Notes: generated from the sequence alone by a model not told the origin. A stretch of 64,000 nucleotides of DNA from JALZUR01 sp965205365 (GCA_965205365.1 CBDBGT010000005.1:434001-498000); one strand, 5' to 3'. Positions 43,801-49,233 are shown, counted from the stretch's first letter. A program made the numbers and translations.

Positions 43801-44736
43801 TTAAGGATTAGAGCAAAAGTAAAATTTAAAACCTCTAACACAAAGGCTTTTATTAGAATAAAAAGGCACAAAATTGATAAAGATGATTTAAATACACAGG
43901 CTGATATTTATAATAAAGAGTATGTGGTTGAGAATAAATCAGATATTAATATTGAAATTAAAGCTTTAAAGAAAAAAGTAAATACCCCATATGTTACATA
44001 TAAATATACAATAAGAAACAACGGCCCTGCTGTGGCAACAAATATTGAAATTAAACCGTTATTTGATGAAAAATCATTAAAATCTATAAATAGAAATATT
44101 GCAATAGATACAAAATATAGCCCTAGAGGGGTTTGGTTGGTTAAAGAGGTTTTCCCAGGTCAGGCTGTGGATATGGTTTGGGCTTTTGAATTAAACAATT
44201 TTACTACTCCAGTGAAGCTTGCAAGCTATACGGATTTTTCAATGAATCAAGTGGATAGTGGACTGACACCAGATGTACAAAAAAGTGTGATAAAAGTTAA
44301 TAACACTGCTAAAGTAAGGGTGAAAAAATCAGTATCAAGAAAAGATATTTATGAGGGAGAGTTGTTTAATTACATTATTGAAATTCAGAATGTAGGAAAA
44401 CAGATTGCTTCAAATATTGAAATTAAAGATTATATTGATGAAAAATATTTAAGTGTCATGTCTGCTCCTAAGATTTCTCAAGGAGACTATAGTAATGGAG
44501 TTTGGAAACTTAAAAAATTAAGAACTCGTGAGACTGCAAGACTTGTTCTTCCAGTTCAATTTGTTGGTGACATTCAAGAGGATATTAAATTCTCTGATCC
44601 AATTGATAGTTTTACTATGGAGCAAAGAAGTTATTATAGTTTAAAGAAGCTTAAGAAATTTAAATATAAAGTAAAGAGCATAACAAGAACGTTAAGTGGG
44701 GAATATGATGGAGAAAATAAAGAGGAGAGTAGATAA
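22861..44736 (+). CDS. Giant DUF11-repeat surface protein with internal OmpA-like module (7291 aa)
   Basis: Starts at TTG 22861 with a signal peptide ending AVAQ. Residues about 25-285 look like a LamG/concanavalin-type domain. Then come about 43 DUF11 repeats of 115-135 residues, each starting like LDLxIxKTVxxxxPxEGE and reaching GLTYxxxSxxGG. Around 5850-6060 there are SdrD-B-like and carboxypeptidase-regulatory-like segments (GKVFHDRDGDGYQDE; GVRIYGVNGLSYETDGFGRF). An OmpA-type domain follows at about 6095-6175 (ILFDVSKSNIKESE, VSIQGFADFRGLAEKN, LSMNRAKTI), then about nine more diverged DUF11 repeats to the end. Such proteins are large adhesins or surface fibres. The OmpA module may hold this one at the peptidoglycan, but its mid-chain position is unusual. 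It is coupled to the barrel gene downstream, with overlapping ends. Confidence 0.88.
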   Translation: MDFIRYIYTGVFLLAFNVGSGVAVAQTCSDLTPNIYQPNQVIINLDANVLDSIFDGSGNNANSSNFSGEVQRWKNAEDLNNGPELTAPSLNARPSFVQGENSGGRVVNYLSADGIDDSLEYSAGLQNKSFTVYFALESLLDPQDDQSHQAFMSAGVSNTDVGSWQFDLSQAGPNQNNCDEVNQFSWLMRDGAGAYRLCGRTLDNKRHSFYLTYDASAKEAKFFVDGILYDSRNVNDQLDIDNVKLWVNRNNRSYQKGFIYEFGMLNFAETDFSRLANYLNCKWDTVNDDMDLDITITPSLVAPNLGETVVYTVNVHNRGPNGASGIGVSSIVPSGLTYVPGSISGGEGRDDSDPSGGLNWSIGPLLEGESAVLTFEAMVNIGTEGRLITSSAEITEYIGLDVDMTNNIGTGQIRVQGVDLHVVKTVNTVAPGLGQKVDYTITVSNLGVDPATGVELTDVLDSRLNYAAASASGGASLDDSDPGGTGIVWTLGTVGPNEVVTLHFSAMPNVSETIPNSAEITAVDQPESDVSNNTGLVSIIVAAADLDIDIQADKAVANEGDMITLTISVENVSAQVLNSAEIRSIVPIGLSYVLSSASGPGVTVDDADPKGDGIKFLIDDINPNSTVEITYEVRANQGTALNYGNRTIEGFLQESTPIDENTVNNSSDVTITIINFDAGITKTVTPLTVLEGGTASYTLTVNNAQENTLNTILVRDVIPNGVTYIPGSWSSSIPGTTVDESSPAGTGLEFTIPQLRPASEGPLNQATITFDVTVDLGAESLIDIENTASIVSLVENDTNIANDTSSISITPSAFDIGILQEVSANTLEEGQKVTVTLKLMNHNAHAPGTNIVVSNIVPAGLTYVANSIKGGHSNDDSSPDGTGLTWTINSLLSLVSSEGLSFQATVDPGAKATFETIANIAQIQSLDQVDSVTENNSAEEILTIKGLDISLDKSVSSSTPIEGEEVKYTITVANLSTQTATNVKVRDVVPSGLTYLENSIDGGHSNDASDPDGTGLTWTIGSIEGGKNVILSFKSIVNPGAQALGTITNTAELVSLNETEENSTNNIDTANIEAKIFDVRIVKTVSENNPEEGETVRYTVTVSNMFIGTIGTGLVIKDIVPPGITYVPNSISGGTSRDASDPDGTGLTWTIDSIPGGTDIDLIFDGVVDVGAKDDYGTVTNTAQMTAVDQVDSISENNQGSVDITVKGIDLALTKTVSNVLPTEGEEVEYTITVENLSTQAATNVKVRDIVPQGVTYMPTSISGGTSRDTSDPDGTGLTWTIGSIEGLGSVTLSFRSRVNPGAQALGTITNTAELVSLNETEEDSSNNNGSVGITAKGIDLALTKIVSNAEPIEGEEVEYTITVENLSTQAATNVKVRDVVPQGVTYMPTSISGGTSRDTSDPDGTGLTWTIGSIEGLGSVTLSFRSRVNPGAQALGTITNTAELVSLNETEEDSSNNNGSVGITAKGIDLALTKIVSNAEPIEGEEVEYTITVENLSTQAATNVKVRDVVPQGVTYMPTSISGGTSRDTSDPDGTGLTWTIGSIEGGEDVTLRFSSRVNPGAQALGTITNTAELVSLNETEEDSSNNNGSVGITAETFDVAITKTSSKGSVQEGEIFTYTINVRNTSSRAAGTNIIITDIVPPGVTYVPTSIDGGTLRDDSSPDGTGLTWTISSLAADLDTNLTFEARVDLGAQGSHGVVTNMATMTSLDQLDSNALNNTGEAVVTIVGLDLSIVKTVNNENPEEGEEVTYTLAVANSSTQVATNVVVKDIVPAGLTYVEGSISGGDSNSGLDPPGSGLRWEMNTITGNTTKNLTFRAKVDAGAKAAHVSITNIGEIISLDQTDDQVANNMSSSVITVKGIDLALTKTVSNVLPTEGEEVEYTITVENLSTQAATNVKVRDVVPQGVTYMPTSISGGTSRDTSDPDGTGLTWTIGSIEGGEDVTLRFSSRVNPGAQALGTITNTAELVSLNETEEDSSNNNGSVGITAKGIDLALTKIVSNAEPIEGEEVEYTITVENLSTQAATNVKVGDVVPQGVTYMPNSIEGGDSNDASDPDGTGLTWTIGSIEGGEDVTLSFRSRVNSGAQALGTITNTAELVNLNETSENSTNDVDTASIEAKTFDIEITKTVSESNPEEGEAIKYTVRVRNTVMGTAGTGLVIKDIVPPGITYVPNSIEGGDSNDASDPDGTGLTWTIGSIPGGTSLDLTFKGVVDAGAKDDYGTVTNIAQMTDVDQVDSTPENNQGSVDIIIKGIDLSIVKIVDNENPEEGVKVIYTITVENLSTQTATNVKVRDVVPQGVTYMPNSIEGGDSNDASDPDGTGLTWTIGSIPGGTDIGLTFEGVVDAGAKDNYGTVTNTVNLVSLDQSEDNVSNNTGSIDIVVEGLDLEISKVVNNSAPYEGEEVEYTITVANLSAQAATNVKVRDVVPQGVTYMPNSIEGGDSNDASDPDGTGLTWTIGSIPGGTDIELTFAGVVDAGAKDNYGTVTNTVNLVSLDQSQSDSSNNTSQAVVTVNGLDLEVTKTVDDANPIEGSQIVYTIAVTNRSPQDATNVVLKDLVPEGVTYVGASISGGDFNNDLTPDSRDGLTWTHTRLLAGETKSVTFDATVDIGAQATYGAIVNSAEFHSADQTEDNESNNSSSALITVKAFDLSVLKAVSESNPEEGEEIEYTITVTNNIDDEVGTNIVIGDVVPEGITYVASSISGGSVQNDTTPTLGDGLLWTINNLPGRQSVSLTFKATVDVGAKINHGTIINTANLVSLDQVDSNGVNNQGVIDITVQGLDLAVTKTVDNATPVEFEVVTYTLSVQNLSSQLATNVVLKDIVPPGVTYVGGTIAGGDGRNELSPDTTGLTWTINRLVPDEIVSVMFNARVDVGAYSAHGTVTNTGSLDSLNQSEDNSANNVGTVDIVIQTLDIEIEKQISNTEPIEGDIVTYTLLVKNFSGVTATHINIADIVPDGVTYVPGSILGGTLRDDSSSDGTGLTWSIDSLPGLAPDNIVSLTFQGKVDGGAGALGSVVNTGRITFLDQTDSNLENNSDTASFLARGVDIVMDKQVSETMPNEMQVITYSLVVTNSGPADATNVVVRDILPSGLTYQTGTIAGGDIMNESDPTGVGLNWTINSLLNGETKTMTFHAQVDSGTGGMSITNISDILSIDQTEENLTNNTDSITVAVTTDLDIQVGKTSNKLNYEEGEEVTYTITVTNHGPSRATDLVIQDVVPSGIIYTGASMLGGDSQIETSPYGTGLRWEINSLTSVGPLNSVDLIFKGVVDAGANLNTPITNSASYVNVDQTEINPINDVGIRDINILNNLDISLTKTASNLTPNIGEIVTYTIGVTNTGPTQASSVVINDIIPVGLFYIEGTDSGADSVNSNDPSGTGINFTINTINSGETKNITFNVFTLEASNLHNPITSTAVLSSLIQTDTNNSNDSASVDLNVNSDLDIEITKTVSEVLPFELENVVYTINVRNNGPAAASDIEITDLLDSNLSYVAGSMVGGEAQDDGTPSSGNGLKWTINELLKDDSLNLTFQASPKVGTAGRTISNTASLLSLNQPDINSTNNTSLVSLNVRNDADLEITQAVTSATPSETDSLTYTLTLRNNGPSISRNVVVNNLVPAGLTYVGGSINGGDTNNDLTPSTALGLSWTAHQILSGEVITLTYGVIVNPGSAGEVISTVSDIASFTSTESDFTNNTSTIDVTVDNRLDLFIEKQVNNNTPIELDTLSYSISISNKSLKTRASNITITDIIPEGLTYVGGSISGGSASSDGDPAQGGLNWTILQLEPQESETLTFEVVVNTKTAGDTIINTLTGIALDQVDTNTTQDDLSEALTVQNIIDLQVIKAASSQEPALLSEVTYTITVENFGPSIGENIQVTDVVPNLMDYVLGSMTGADNRNESSPGGTGLVWTINEIPVGATKTLTFKATSSLGAKNQAITNTVSYTHSYLEVNSNDLLSVTIHPESKSDVQISKTVDNATPSIGETFKYIITVTNNGPITVESVQLNDLLPTGLTYVSDNSLGAYNSVTGDWRVTPFLPVGASISLEISAAPLPGTGGSTITNTVTNVSLDVIDTDETSDDYIEDIRVIEKTDVYIDGRVVNSNPNEGDVVTFTYNVTNNGPEIVTNMTLQTTVPGGLTFIPGTMVGGDRVDNTGAILTWDVNTLLVDATEVISFQIRVDAGSGGSTFLTVLDITAIDQTENKQTTDNNELSLVIKNETDIFFTKTANSNVVNEGDQVVFTIEATNNGPTQAKNVEIDDVLPALFTLNSQVSTQGVYAGSKWSIGTLNMGQTETLTLTVDVNPGASGQVIVNRLDNQSQDQTDLNIVADDLEEAVSVGINTDLQVLVTIIDDPGADEILEENQVFTYQIEVVNNGPNKAENLSMDFFAPPQVDFMNNETVASAGTYFFPTWSIPAVNSGSSETLKIKSKVKSGVFNQVVTAQVIGFTLDQLDSNQSADDLTEVFTVDDKVDIHISKTVDIQAPQEGDEVTFSVRVENKGPAKATGIQIEDIFPSTLLDLEFFSATKGAFDDNTMLWNINTLLVNEIVVLNLRSRVELEAGGVDIINTVRLNSLDQTDSNITPDDLSEVLNVGNNTNLEISKIVSNRTPNEGELITYTITVRNNGPSGATNFELTDVLPEGVTFVGAQTNLGSFQGDVWTIRVIPNGFISTLEIEARVDYGQGGSEIRNQISSVVFDQNDSIGDANDTLFADIRVKHETDLLVTKIAEESIYSEGDVVRFTINVTNNGPALAENVSVEDQIPLGLTYLTHNESNNTVYNTGNGVWTLGDISVDESKTLTIDATVNAGTKGQSITNTVSNIILDEVDLNTSNDDFDETIQIVNELDLVVSIVSDEAFVDEGADATFTIAVLNLGPARATNVDILTALPSQLNFQSYNTTQGSFDSNTMIWSIPTIDKNESFTLEITAKALEGSGGQTATTQAQVSSVDQEELEPSNDVGTTDVVINNHNNLILTKTVNNNAPLEGEVITFTLTVQNQGPAQARNLEIIDAMPAGLTFTSSAGATHGSYLGNKWTIGNLSIGETASIQILATVEAETNGQIITNIITGVFQSGTDTDPTGDDLEETIVVDKQVDLMITKTVDNSNSFEGGVVEFTIQATNNGPIGIDNLVIDDPMPTGLTFSSTSTPSHGTFINPQWTIPRLNVGEVASLEISAVVDAGTSNTRITNVISNYTMEQIDSTDTDDLEESVNIDNGTDLVVTKVVDNPTPYEQSLISYTIMAYNNGPARATSVLIEDVVPAGLTLVSSTASQGIYTANLWSVGTLENNQTETLTLIASVDIGQSGNTIVNRVSNVALDQIDLNPAGDDLNESITIENDLDLDVELSVDKTTIDEGEEFTYTVTVRNNGPNQASNLEIVDHWPTQLEFISADSLNFIASTKTWSIGDLASGETAILNIKVRPFVGTAGQTISNTISYTLDQIDSTAGDTLLVDVTINSDLDLVISKVVDNSRPNEGEEVTFTIVAENKGPARATNLSMKDVLPTQFTFVSAVASSGGTFSYPDWVVSQLDVGEAVELSITARVNSGASGQTVINTISSIVLDQIDTNISPDDLSEQIDIRNESDIYVTKNVNIGVVHGESATAVFTITVENKGPLVVNNLEIDDDLDDRFVFIGSTASKGSFLEPIWSVGSLSVGEKATLNLEVRPNENAQNTRIINKISRIESDKFDNNITPDDLTAELNILGQSSVIIKIKTDKDTASIGDLLGVELELESFVTDIFDPLKVVSSLPQGLSYIKGTTKVLRAGDDGVFETEDDISLNLDTEEINSLSTNEKLLVDGRELNFLMSTTSLEKYRITFQTRIGSSIVGNGVSIGAFAEFENFKVTSQAQALVAIQKSVIFDITSIIGKVFHDRDGDGYQDESIVRSLKVYGGTSFDNVRDADTMVDRGNGFEKISGNIKQGYRLKALSGRSSRNDHAKTTYVKLKIPIKESVEKDLKVVTSEGTVVLLKSGGGVVEELRGLCRKGMSSQDIVVSRTIIEDEKGKFLLVTINNMGIDEEGIPGVRIYGVNGLSYETDGFGRFHIPDIEFKHNRGHHYILKVDPETLPENSTFTTENPRVVKITGGLFTKFNFGVRIPILSEGKFFQSKKVSESILFDVSKSNIKESEVNKFEKLTQELSDLPLDLNDGKVSIQGFADFRGLAEKNKILSMNRAKTIMGKIQNVTPDLKFLVDVDNTAPHEQDIVKFVAQVKNKGLSDVSNLEISLPLPEQFELHGEIKSSLGNYNGNRWFIKSLEGKSGAKLEFNAKVKVLTSNEEFVLPVAHYIYEGLQTQKGVKDIAAIGRIKNELDFNIVTNLNHTQVDERENFNYVVTGVNNGPAAATKLVIDLIEGKLINQQNISVSHGVVKKGKWIVGTLMSGEKAVAKINANAKIGSANTQMLIGVAAVYTEQVDIDRTKDIETLFIEVKNNLDLVIASSFNIKAANEGDEIRFLVKAYNKGPIKATNVEMAVSFDEEFELLSTKPTKGSFKDNIWSVDFIDYENSEEILFILKPKPRSGSFLLRGMVYDVSLDQIDLELTKDIFEDEIQILNNSDIILTKTVSNAYPEEGDEVLITWKIINKGPAVAQDLVLEDIIDPSLIKLGDLKVNKGSASGVRWTILELLKGESAEMKTFVKILEGTGGATIIDSVEKFTHEQKDLVSNSVDVVKISVASKTNIILVKEFSKSQAHEGDEILTSIRVKNMGPAMANNIIVKDTIHSNLIKRKDVSVSRNSNFGANLWLIPSLKVYEKAELIWASEVAPGAGGFVIEDKINKIKMEQDFTIISKDSFSPKLRVNNETDLLTKISSNVKNINLGEEFELSYFVSNQGPAMAKDLKLNPRLDRCLILVSSRSTTGDLKKKTLRVDKLGFKESLTMTLRVKPAYNCNKDELVNVFDAVDMKQTEVSHKGNTTTVAVKINKGVDYVVKISGSKDKLEEGEEVEFIISQSNLGPAFVKRSDLDFQISPSLELIQTKPTKGSVKNLTWEVKNIKYKDTEVLRIRAKVKFKTSNTKAFIRIKRHKIDKDDLNTQADIYNKEYVVENKSDINIEIKALKKKVNTPYVTYKYTIRNNGPAVATNIEIKPLFDEKSLKSINRNIAIDTKYSPRGVWLVKEVFPGQAVDMVWAFELNNFTTPVKLASYTDFSMNQVDSGLTPDVQKSVIKVNNTAKVRVKKSVSRKDIYEGELFNYIIEIQNVGKQIASNIEIKDYIDEKYLSVMSAPKISQGDYSNGVWKLKKLRTRETARLVLPVQFVGDIQEDIKFSDPIDSFTMEQRSYYSLKKLKKFKYKVKSITRTLSGEYDGENKEESR
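26474..29210 (+). repeat. Nearly identical 390-bp DUF11 repeat units
   Basis: Within the giant gene, units starting IDLALTK are almost identical at DNA level: three in tandem from about 26474 to 27650 and two more at about 28440-29210, each about 390 bp (130 codons). The other repeats are much more diverged. The identical stretches include long runs such as the ATITNTAELVSLNETEE region. This marks recent duplication or gene conversion. Confidence 0.8.
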
Positions 44737-47700
44737 AAAAGCTTTTGTCTTCTACCTGTTGTTTTTCTCGGTAGGGGTTTCAAATGCAAAGATTGCTCCA
44801 GGGAATCTGAAGTTAGATAATGCAAAAGGTCGAGTGCCGGCAGCATTTACAAAGGGTTACCCTAAAGAAACCAATGGAGTGTTTGAAGCACAAGGTTTTG
44901 GAGAAGATTATCCTGAACCTGGAAAACTGAGAAGTCCTGCATCTGAAGAAGAAAAAGAGGGTGAAACTCTAGACTCTAAAGATGTGACAACAGTTAAAAT
45001 AAAAAAAGACTTAGATAATGAACTTCAACTTCAAAGAAGAGTTGATGTTTTTTATGAGGGGAGGGTTCGTTTAAAAAATGGTGCTGCCATATGGGCCACA
45101 GAAGATTCTGGGATAACATCTCCAAAGCTAGAAATCACTACTCAAGAAGAAGTGGAGCTTAAATCAGGCAGTCTTAAATTTAAAGTTTATACAAATTACC
45201 TGCCGTTTATTAAAAATTGGGAGCTTAAAATATTTAAAAAAGGAAAGCTTAGCTCTCGAATAGATATTCAGACTTTAACGGGAGATTCAAACTCTATTTA
45301 TGATATAGAGTATAAATTTGATGAAAAAAAATATAATATTGGAGACTCCTTATATTATGAATTTAAAGTTTTTAGTTCAAAGAAAGTTTTTGATATTGTA
45401 AGAGTTAAAAAAATCACTTTTATTAAAAAACCTATAAACCAGAACTTAGATGAAAAGGATAGTTTTGTTGAATCTAATGCCATTGCTAAAATTTGGGGCC
45501 GTTCTAGCGTTGAAAAACAAAATATTGTAATAAGAGGCAGTCGTTTAAGGCTTGTTGGTAACAATATACCAAAGGATCATTTTATTTCTTATAGAGGTCA
45601 GTCTATTCAAGTGGATGAGCAAGGTAAATTTGTTATTGAAGAGCATTTCCCAATAGGAAAACATGAAATTAAAATTGATATTCAAGATAAAATAAACAAT
45701 GAGATTTTTACTGTACCATTTAGTGTAGATGTTTCTGGAAAATATTTTTTCATGGTTGGGCTTGCAGATATGAGGGTTGGAGAGAATCGCTTAAGTGAGA
45801 AAATTGCAGGAATAGCTGGTACAGATAGATATGATGGAAAAGTATTTTTGGATGGTAGATTTGCATATTTTTTAAAAGGAAAAATTAAAGGAAAGTACTT
45901 AATCACGTCACAGTTGGATACAACACAAGGAGATGTTAGGGATATTTTTAAAGGGTTACAGCGTAAAAATTCTGAGGCGTTATTTAGAAGATTAGATCCA
46001 GACAGATATTACCCTGTATACGGTGACAATTCAACAGCTACTCAAACAGCTCCAACATTAGGAAAATTTTATATAAAAGTTGAAGTGGACAAGTCTTATG
46101 CCATGTGGGGTAATGCAAACTCTAATCTAACCAACACTTTATTTTCACAATACAATAGAACTTTATATGGGGGACATATAAAGCACAAATCTAAATCTCA
46201 AACAAAATTTGGTGAAGAAAAAACAAAGATTACAGGATTTATTTCTGAACCAGAAACATTTTTTGGTCACAATGAGTTTTTGGGCACAGGCAGTAGATTA
46301 TATATATTAAAGCACAATGATGTTGTCCAGGGCTCTGAAAAAGCAGTCATTGAGATTAGGTATCGAGACTCAGGGCGCTTAAAAGAGCAGATTGTATTAA
46401 AACCTTATGAAGACTACGAATTTGATTATTTAGCAGGAAGGCTTGTTCTTACACAACCCTTAACAACATTTGTAATGCAGTCCTCTGATGAAGTTATAGA
46501 TCCTAATGGAATAGGAAGTAATAAATATCATTTAATTGTAGATTATGAATATAATGATACAGGAGGCAGTGTAAATACTCATACTTATGGAGGAAGGCTT
46601 GAACAATGGGTTGGCGATTATGTTTCTATAGGTGGAACCTATGTCCAGGAAAGTAGGGCTGAGTCGGAATATAACCTTTCAGGTTTAGATGCAACATTAA
46701 GACTAGGTAAGGAGAGCTTTGTTAAGGCTGAGACTTCAGAGACAAAAGATATTCAGTCAAGATTCAATTTTATATCAACAGATGGAGGGCTGAGTTTTAT
46801 TTCAAAGCCTGTGACAGTAGTTCCTCTTAGAGAAGCTAAAGCATGGGGTGTGGAATCACAATTTTTTTTAAATGATTTTGTGGAGTCAAAAACAGAAGGT
46901 GTTTTTTCTACATGGTATAGGGACTATGAAGAAGGTTTTTCTACTGCAAGAAGACAGGCGCAAAATGATTTAAAAGAATACGGTTATGATTTTGAAATTG
47001 ATGTTAATAAAAAGGATATTGTTAAATCTAAAATGGTTTTTTCTAAAGAGATAGGTGTTTTAGATAAAAACACGTTTATAGTTTCTTATGGTAGAAGGCT
47101 TAAAGAGGGTGCTGCTACAAGTAGTGTAGAGTATCGTATTGATAGCAGTGAGGCGTTATCCGCACCTAAAAAAGAAGGGCATTTAATTGGGCTAAAGTAT
47201 AGTCAAAAATTAAAACCTGGTTTGAGTGCTTATGTGAAGGGACAAAGAGTTATTAAGGATAAGGGCAGCTATGGAAAGAATGATCGTGTAGCGCTAGGAT
47301 CTAAGTTTAAGATTGCTCGTAAATGGGATGGAAATACAGAGTACTCTAATGGAGATAAGGGAGAGGCTGTAGTAGCAGGTCTTGGCTATAATGTAACAGA
47401 AAGTCATAAGGTGTATGTTAACTTAGATAAGTCTGTAGATAATTTAAGTGGCCCTGTTGCTAACGGGATTACTCTTGGGCAAAGTAAGAGCTTTAAAAAT
47501 GGAATAAGAATGACTACAGAAAATCAATTTCAAGAAACAGGAGGTGGTTCTGGAATCAACCAACTATATGGCTTAGATTATAACTTAAATAGGGTGCTAT
47601 CAATAACATTTTCATATCAAATAGGAGATCTTGAAAACGATTTAACAGGAGATATTACAAGTAAAAATGCTGTAAGCTTGGGGTTTGTTTATACAAAAGA

Positions 47701-48385
47701 TAAAGATATTACAGCATCTTCTAAGGCCTCTTTAGTAAAGAATAGAGGTGTGCAAAATTTGGATCAGTTGTTATTAACAAATTCTTTAAAATTTAAAATG
47801 AGTCCATCTAGCACTTGGTTTTTAGAGGCTGATTATTCTCTATCTGAAGATCCAACAGATACGACTCAAGCCTTAGCAAGGTATATAGAGGGTAATTTAG
47901 GTTATGCACTCAGACCTGTTGTGAGGGATCGTTGGAATTTTTTTGCTAGATATACGTACCTTTATGATTTAGATTCACAAGCACAAGCTAATGCTCGCAG
48001 CAATCAGAAGGTTCATATTGCTTCTATTGAAGGAACATATGATTTAAGTAGGCGCTGGGAACTAGGTGCAAGGCATGCTCAAAAAATTGGTTCTCAAAGA
48101 GTCAATAGAAACAGTGGTGTGTGGGTGGATACAACTCTTACATTTGAGCAAATTAGACTACGGTATCATCTTATTAAAAAATGGGATGGTATTTTTGAGT
48201 ACAGACTTGTTCAGGTTAAAGAGTCAAAAGATTTGCAAAAAGGTTTTTTAGTAGGTTTAGACTATCATCTTGGGGATAATTTTAAATTGGGAACAGGCTT
48301 TAACTTTACAAAGTTTAATGATGATCTTATAAATTTTAGTTTTGATAGTTATGGGTGGTTTTTTAATGTAGTTGGAAAATTTTAA
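44705..48385 (+). CDS. Large outer-membrane beta-barrel partner of the DUF11 protein
   Basis: I prefer the ATG at 44705 (or 44708), a few bases after GGGG; a GTG at 44696 is also in frame. The start lies inside the last codons of the DUF11 gene, so the two are coupled. About 1226 residues: signal peptide (KKAFVFYLLFFSVGVSNA), a periplasmic beta-rich part to about 350, then alternating amphipathic strands to the end. The segment LDPDRYYPVYGDNSTATQ then GKFYIKVEVDKSYAMWGN is characteristic of large outer-membrane proteins paired with DUF11/OmpA proteins. The C-terminus WFFNVVGKF ends in Phe, as barrel proteins recognised by BamA do. It may anchor or export the DUF11 protein; that role is inference. 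Confidence 0.8.
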   Translation: MMEKIKRRVDKKAFVFYLLFFSVGVSNAKIAPGNLKLDNAKGRVPAAFTKGYPKETNGVFEAQGFGEDYPEPGKLRSPASEEEKEGETLDSKDVTTVKIKKDLDNELQLQRRVDVFYEGRVRLKNGAAIWATEDSGITSPKLEITTQEEVELKSGSLKFKVYTNYLPFIKNWELKIFKKGKLSSRIDIQTLTGDSNSIYDIEYKFDEKKYNIGDSLYYEFKVFSSKKVFDIVRVKKITFIKKPINQNLDEKDSFVESNAIAKIWGRSSVEKQNIVIRGSRLRLVGNNIPKDHFISYRGQSIQVDEQGKFVIEEHFPIGKHEIKIDIQDKINNEIFTVPFSVDVSGKYFFMVGLADMRVGENRLSEKIAGIAGTDRYDGKVFLDGRFAYFLKGKIKGKYLITSQLDTTQGDVRDIFKGLQRKNSEALFRRLDPDRYYPVYGDNSTATQTAPTLGKFYIKVEVDKSYAMWGNANSNLTNTLFSQYNRTLYGGHIKHKSKSQTKFGEEKTKITGFISEPETFFGHNEFLGTGSRLYILKHNDVVQGSEKAVIEIRYRDSGRLKEQIVLKPYEDYEFDYLAGRLVLTQPLTTFVMQSSDEVIDPNGIGSNKYHLIVDYEYNDTGGSVNTHTYGGRLEQWVGDYVSIGGTYVQESRAESEYNLSGLDATLRLGKESFVKAETSETKDIQSRFNFISTDGGLSFISKPVTVVPLREAKAWGVESQFFLNDFVESKTEGVFSTWYRDYEEGFSTARRQAQNDLKEYGYDFEIDVNKKDIVKSKMVFSKEIGVLDKNTFIVSYGRRLKEGAATSSVEYRIDSSEALSAPKKEGHLIGLKYSQKLKPGLSAYVKGQRVIKDKGSYGKNDRVALGSKFKIARKWDGNTEYSNGDKGEAVVAGLGYNVTESHKVYVNLDKSVDNLSGPVANGITLGQSKSFKNGIRMTTENQFQETGGGSGINQLYGLDYNLNRVLSITFSYQIGDLENDLTGDITSKNAVSLGFVYTKDKDITASSKASLVKNRGVQNLDQLLLTNSLKFKMSPSSTWFLEADYSLSEDPTDTTQALARYIEGNLGYALRPVVRDRWNFFARYTYLYDLDSQAQANARSNQKVHIASIEGTYDLSRRWELGARHAQKIGSQRVNRNSGVWVDTTLTFEQIRLRYHLIKKWDGIFEYRLVQVKESKDLQKGFLVGLDYHLGDNFKLGTGFNFTKFNDDLINFSFDSYGWFFNVVGKF

Positions 48386-48522
48386 GATAGACTTACAAGT
48401 AAAGATGATATTCTCTTGAGTTCAAATATAAGCAGGAGAAAAGTGTAAAAAGCCTAAAACCTAAAATGTAGTGTCCCCTTTTCTTGTTTACAAGCCTGTC
48501 TAAGCTAGTAATTCTAAGAGCT

Positions 48523-48669
48523 ATGTTTATCCGAGAAATGAAAAAGCCAAATGGAAGTATTTCAATTAGAATAGTTGAATCTGTTCGAGTAAAAAATAAA
48601 GTTATCCAAAAAGTCATTAGAACTTTGGGACAACACAAGGGTCCAAGAGAAAAATCAATTTTTAATTGA
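48523..48669 (+). pseudogene. N-terminal fragment of an IS1634-like transposase
   Basis: 48 residues from ATG 48523: MFIREMKKPNGSISIRIVES then VRVKNKVIQKVIRTLGQHKG. This is the start typical of IS1634/IS1549-type transposases (short beta hairpin, IVES.R..GK..Q..I..LG). It stops early and is followed directly by part of a Tn5-like element. Dead remnant. Confidence 0.5.
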
Positions 48670-48701
48670 TTTTGAGTATTCATTACCACCATCCTTTGCA
48701 C

Positions 48702-49096
48702 AAGTGTATTTTAAGACGTTAAAATCAGGTTTTAGTGTAGAGAAAAGTCGTTTAAGGAGTTTAGAGAGGATCAAAAAGTATGTAGCGTTTACGAGTGTTT
48801 TAGCTTGGCGAATATTTTGGATTTCAAAGATTTCTAGAGTTGATTGCGAAGTAAATGCAGATCACTGTTTTACAAAAGAGGAACAAGTTTTGTTATCAAA
48901 ATTAGAAGAGCAGTCAGGCAGGTTATTAGGAGCAAATGATAGCTTGGCAAAATTTGTAAAATCGTTTGCAAGACTAGGAGGTTATTTAGCAAGGAACTCT
49001 GACCCACCTCCAGGCCAACAAGTTCTGTGGAGGGCGATGATAAAATTTAATGATATTAAAACAGGTAATAACTTATGATTTGTGGGTAAAAGTCAG
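48702..49096 (+). mobile_element. IS4-family (Tn5-like) element, partial copy 2 (3' end)
   Basis: Starts abruptly at the codons for VYFKTLKSGFSVEKSRLR and runs without a stop to the transposase end (TGA 49076-49078) and the terminal repeat ending GGGTAAAAGTCAG at 49096. The sequence is almost identical to copies 1 and 3. The 5' two thirds are missing, replaced by the IS1634-like fragment. Confidence 0.85.
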
Positions 49097-49123
49097 CCTA
49101 AAACCGCCCTCCTATGAATTCTT
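49097..49123 (-). mobile_element. Short remnant of the IS66 right end
   Basis: Read on the reverse strand, CATAGGAGGGCGGTTTTAGG abuts the Tn5-like terminus. It matches the sequence between the IS66 transposase stop and the insertion at 19503-19523 and 55564-55585. Only this piece of the element remains here. Confidence 0.55.
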
Positions 49124-49178
49124 GTCTAGAAAGTTTATAAGGGGCCTCCCTAAACGTAAGCCCTTACTATTCAATGGC

Positions 49179-49199
49179 AAACCTGCTCATTGCAGGTTT
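49179..49199 (-). terminator. Hairpin downstream of the lipoprotein gene
   Basis: A perfect 8-bp stem AAACCTGC / GCAGGTTT with loop TCATT, about 35 bases after the reverse-strand stop at 49234. There is no T run after it, so function as an intrinsic terminator is uncertain. Confidence 0.35.
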
Positions 49200-49233
49200 C
49201 CAATCTCTTAAGAGCATAGTTTATTTTATAGGA

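Noticed and set aside
48393..48701. Reverse ORF of 102 codons downstream of the barrel gene
   Set aside because: It is antisense to the IS1634-like fragment and has a composition typical of a shadow frame.
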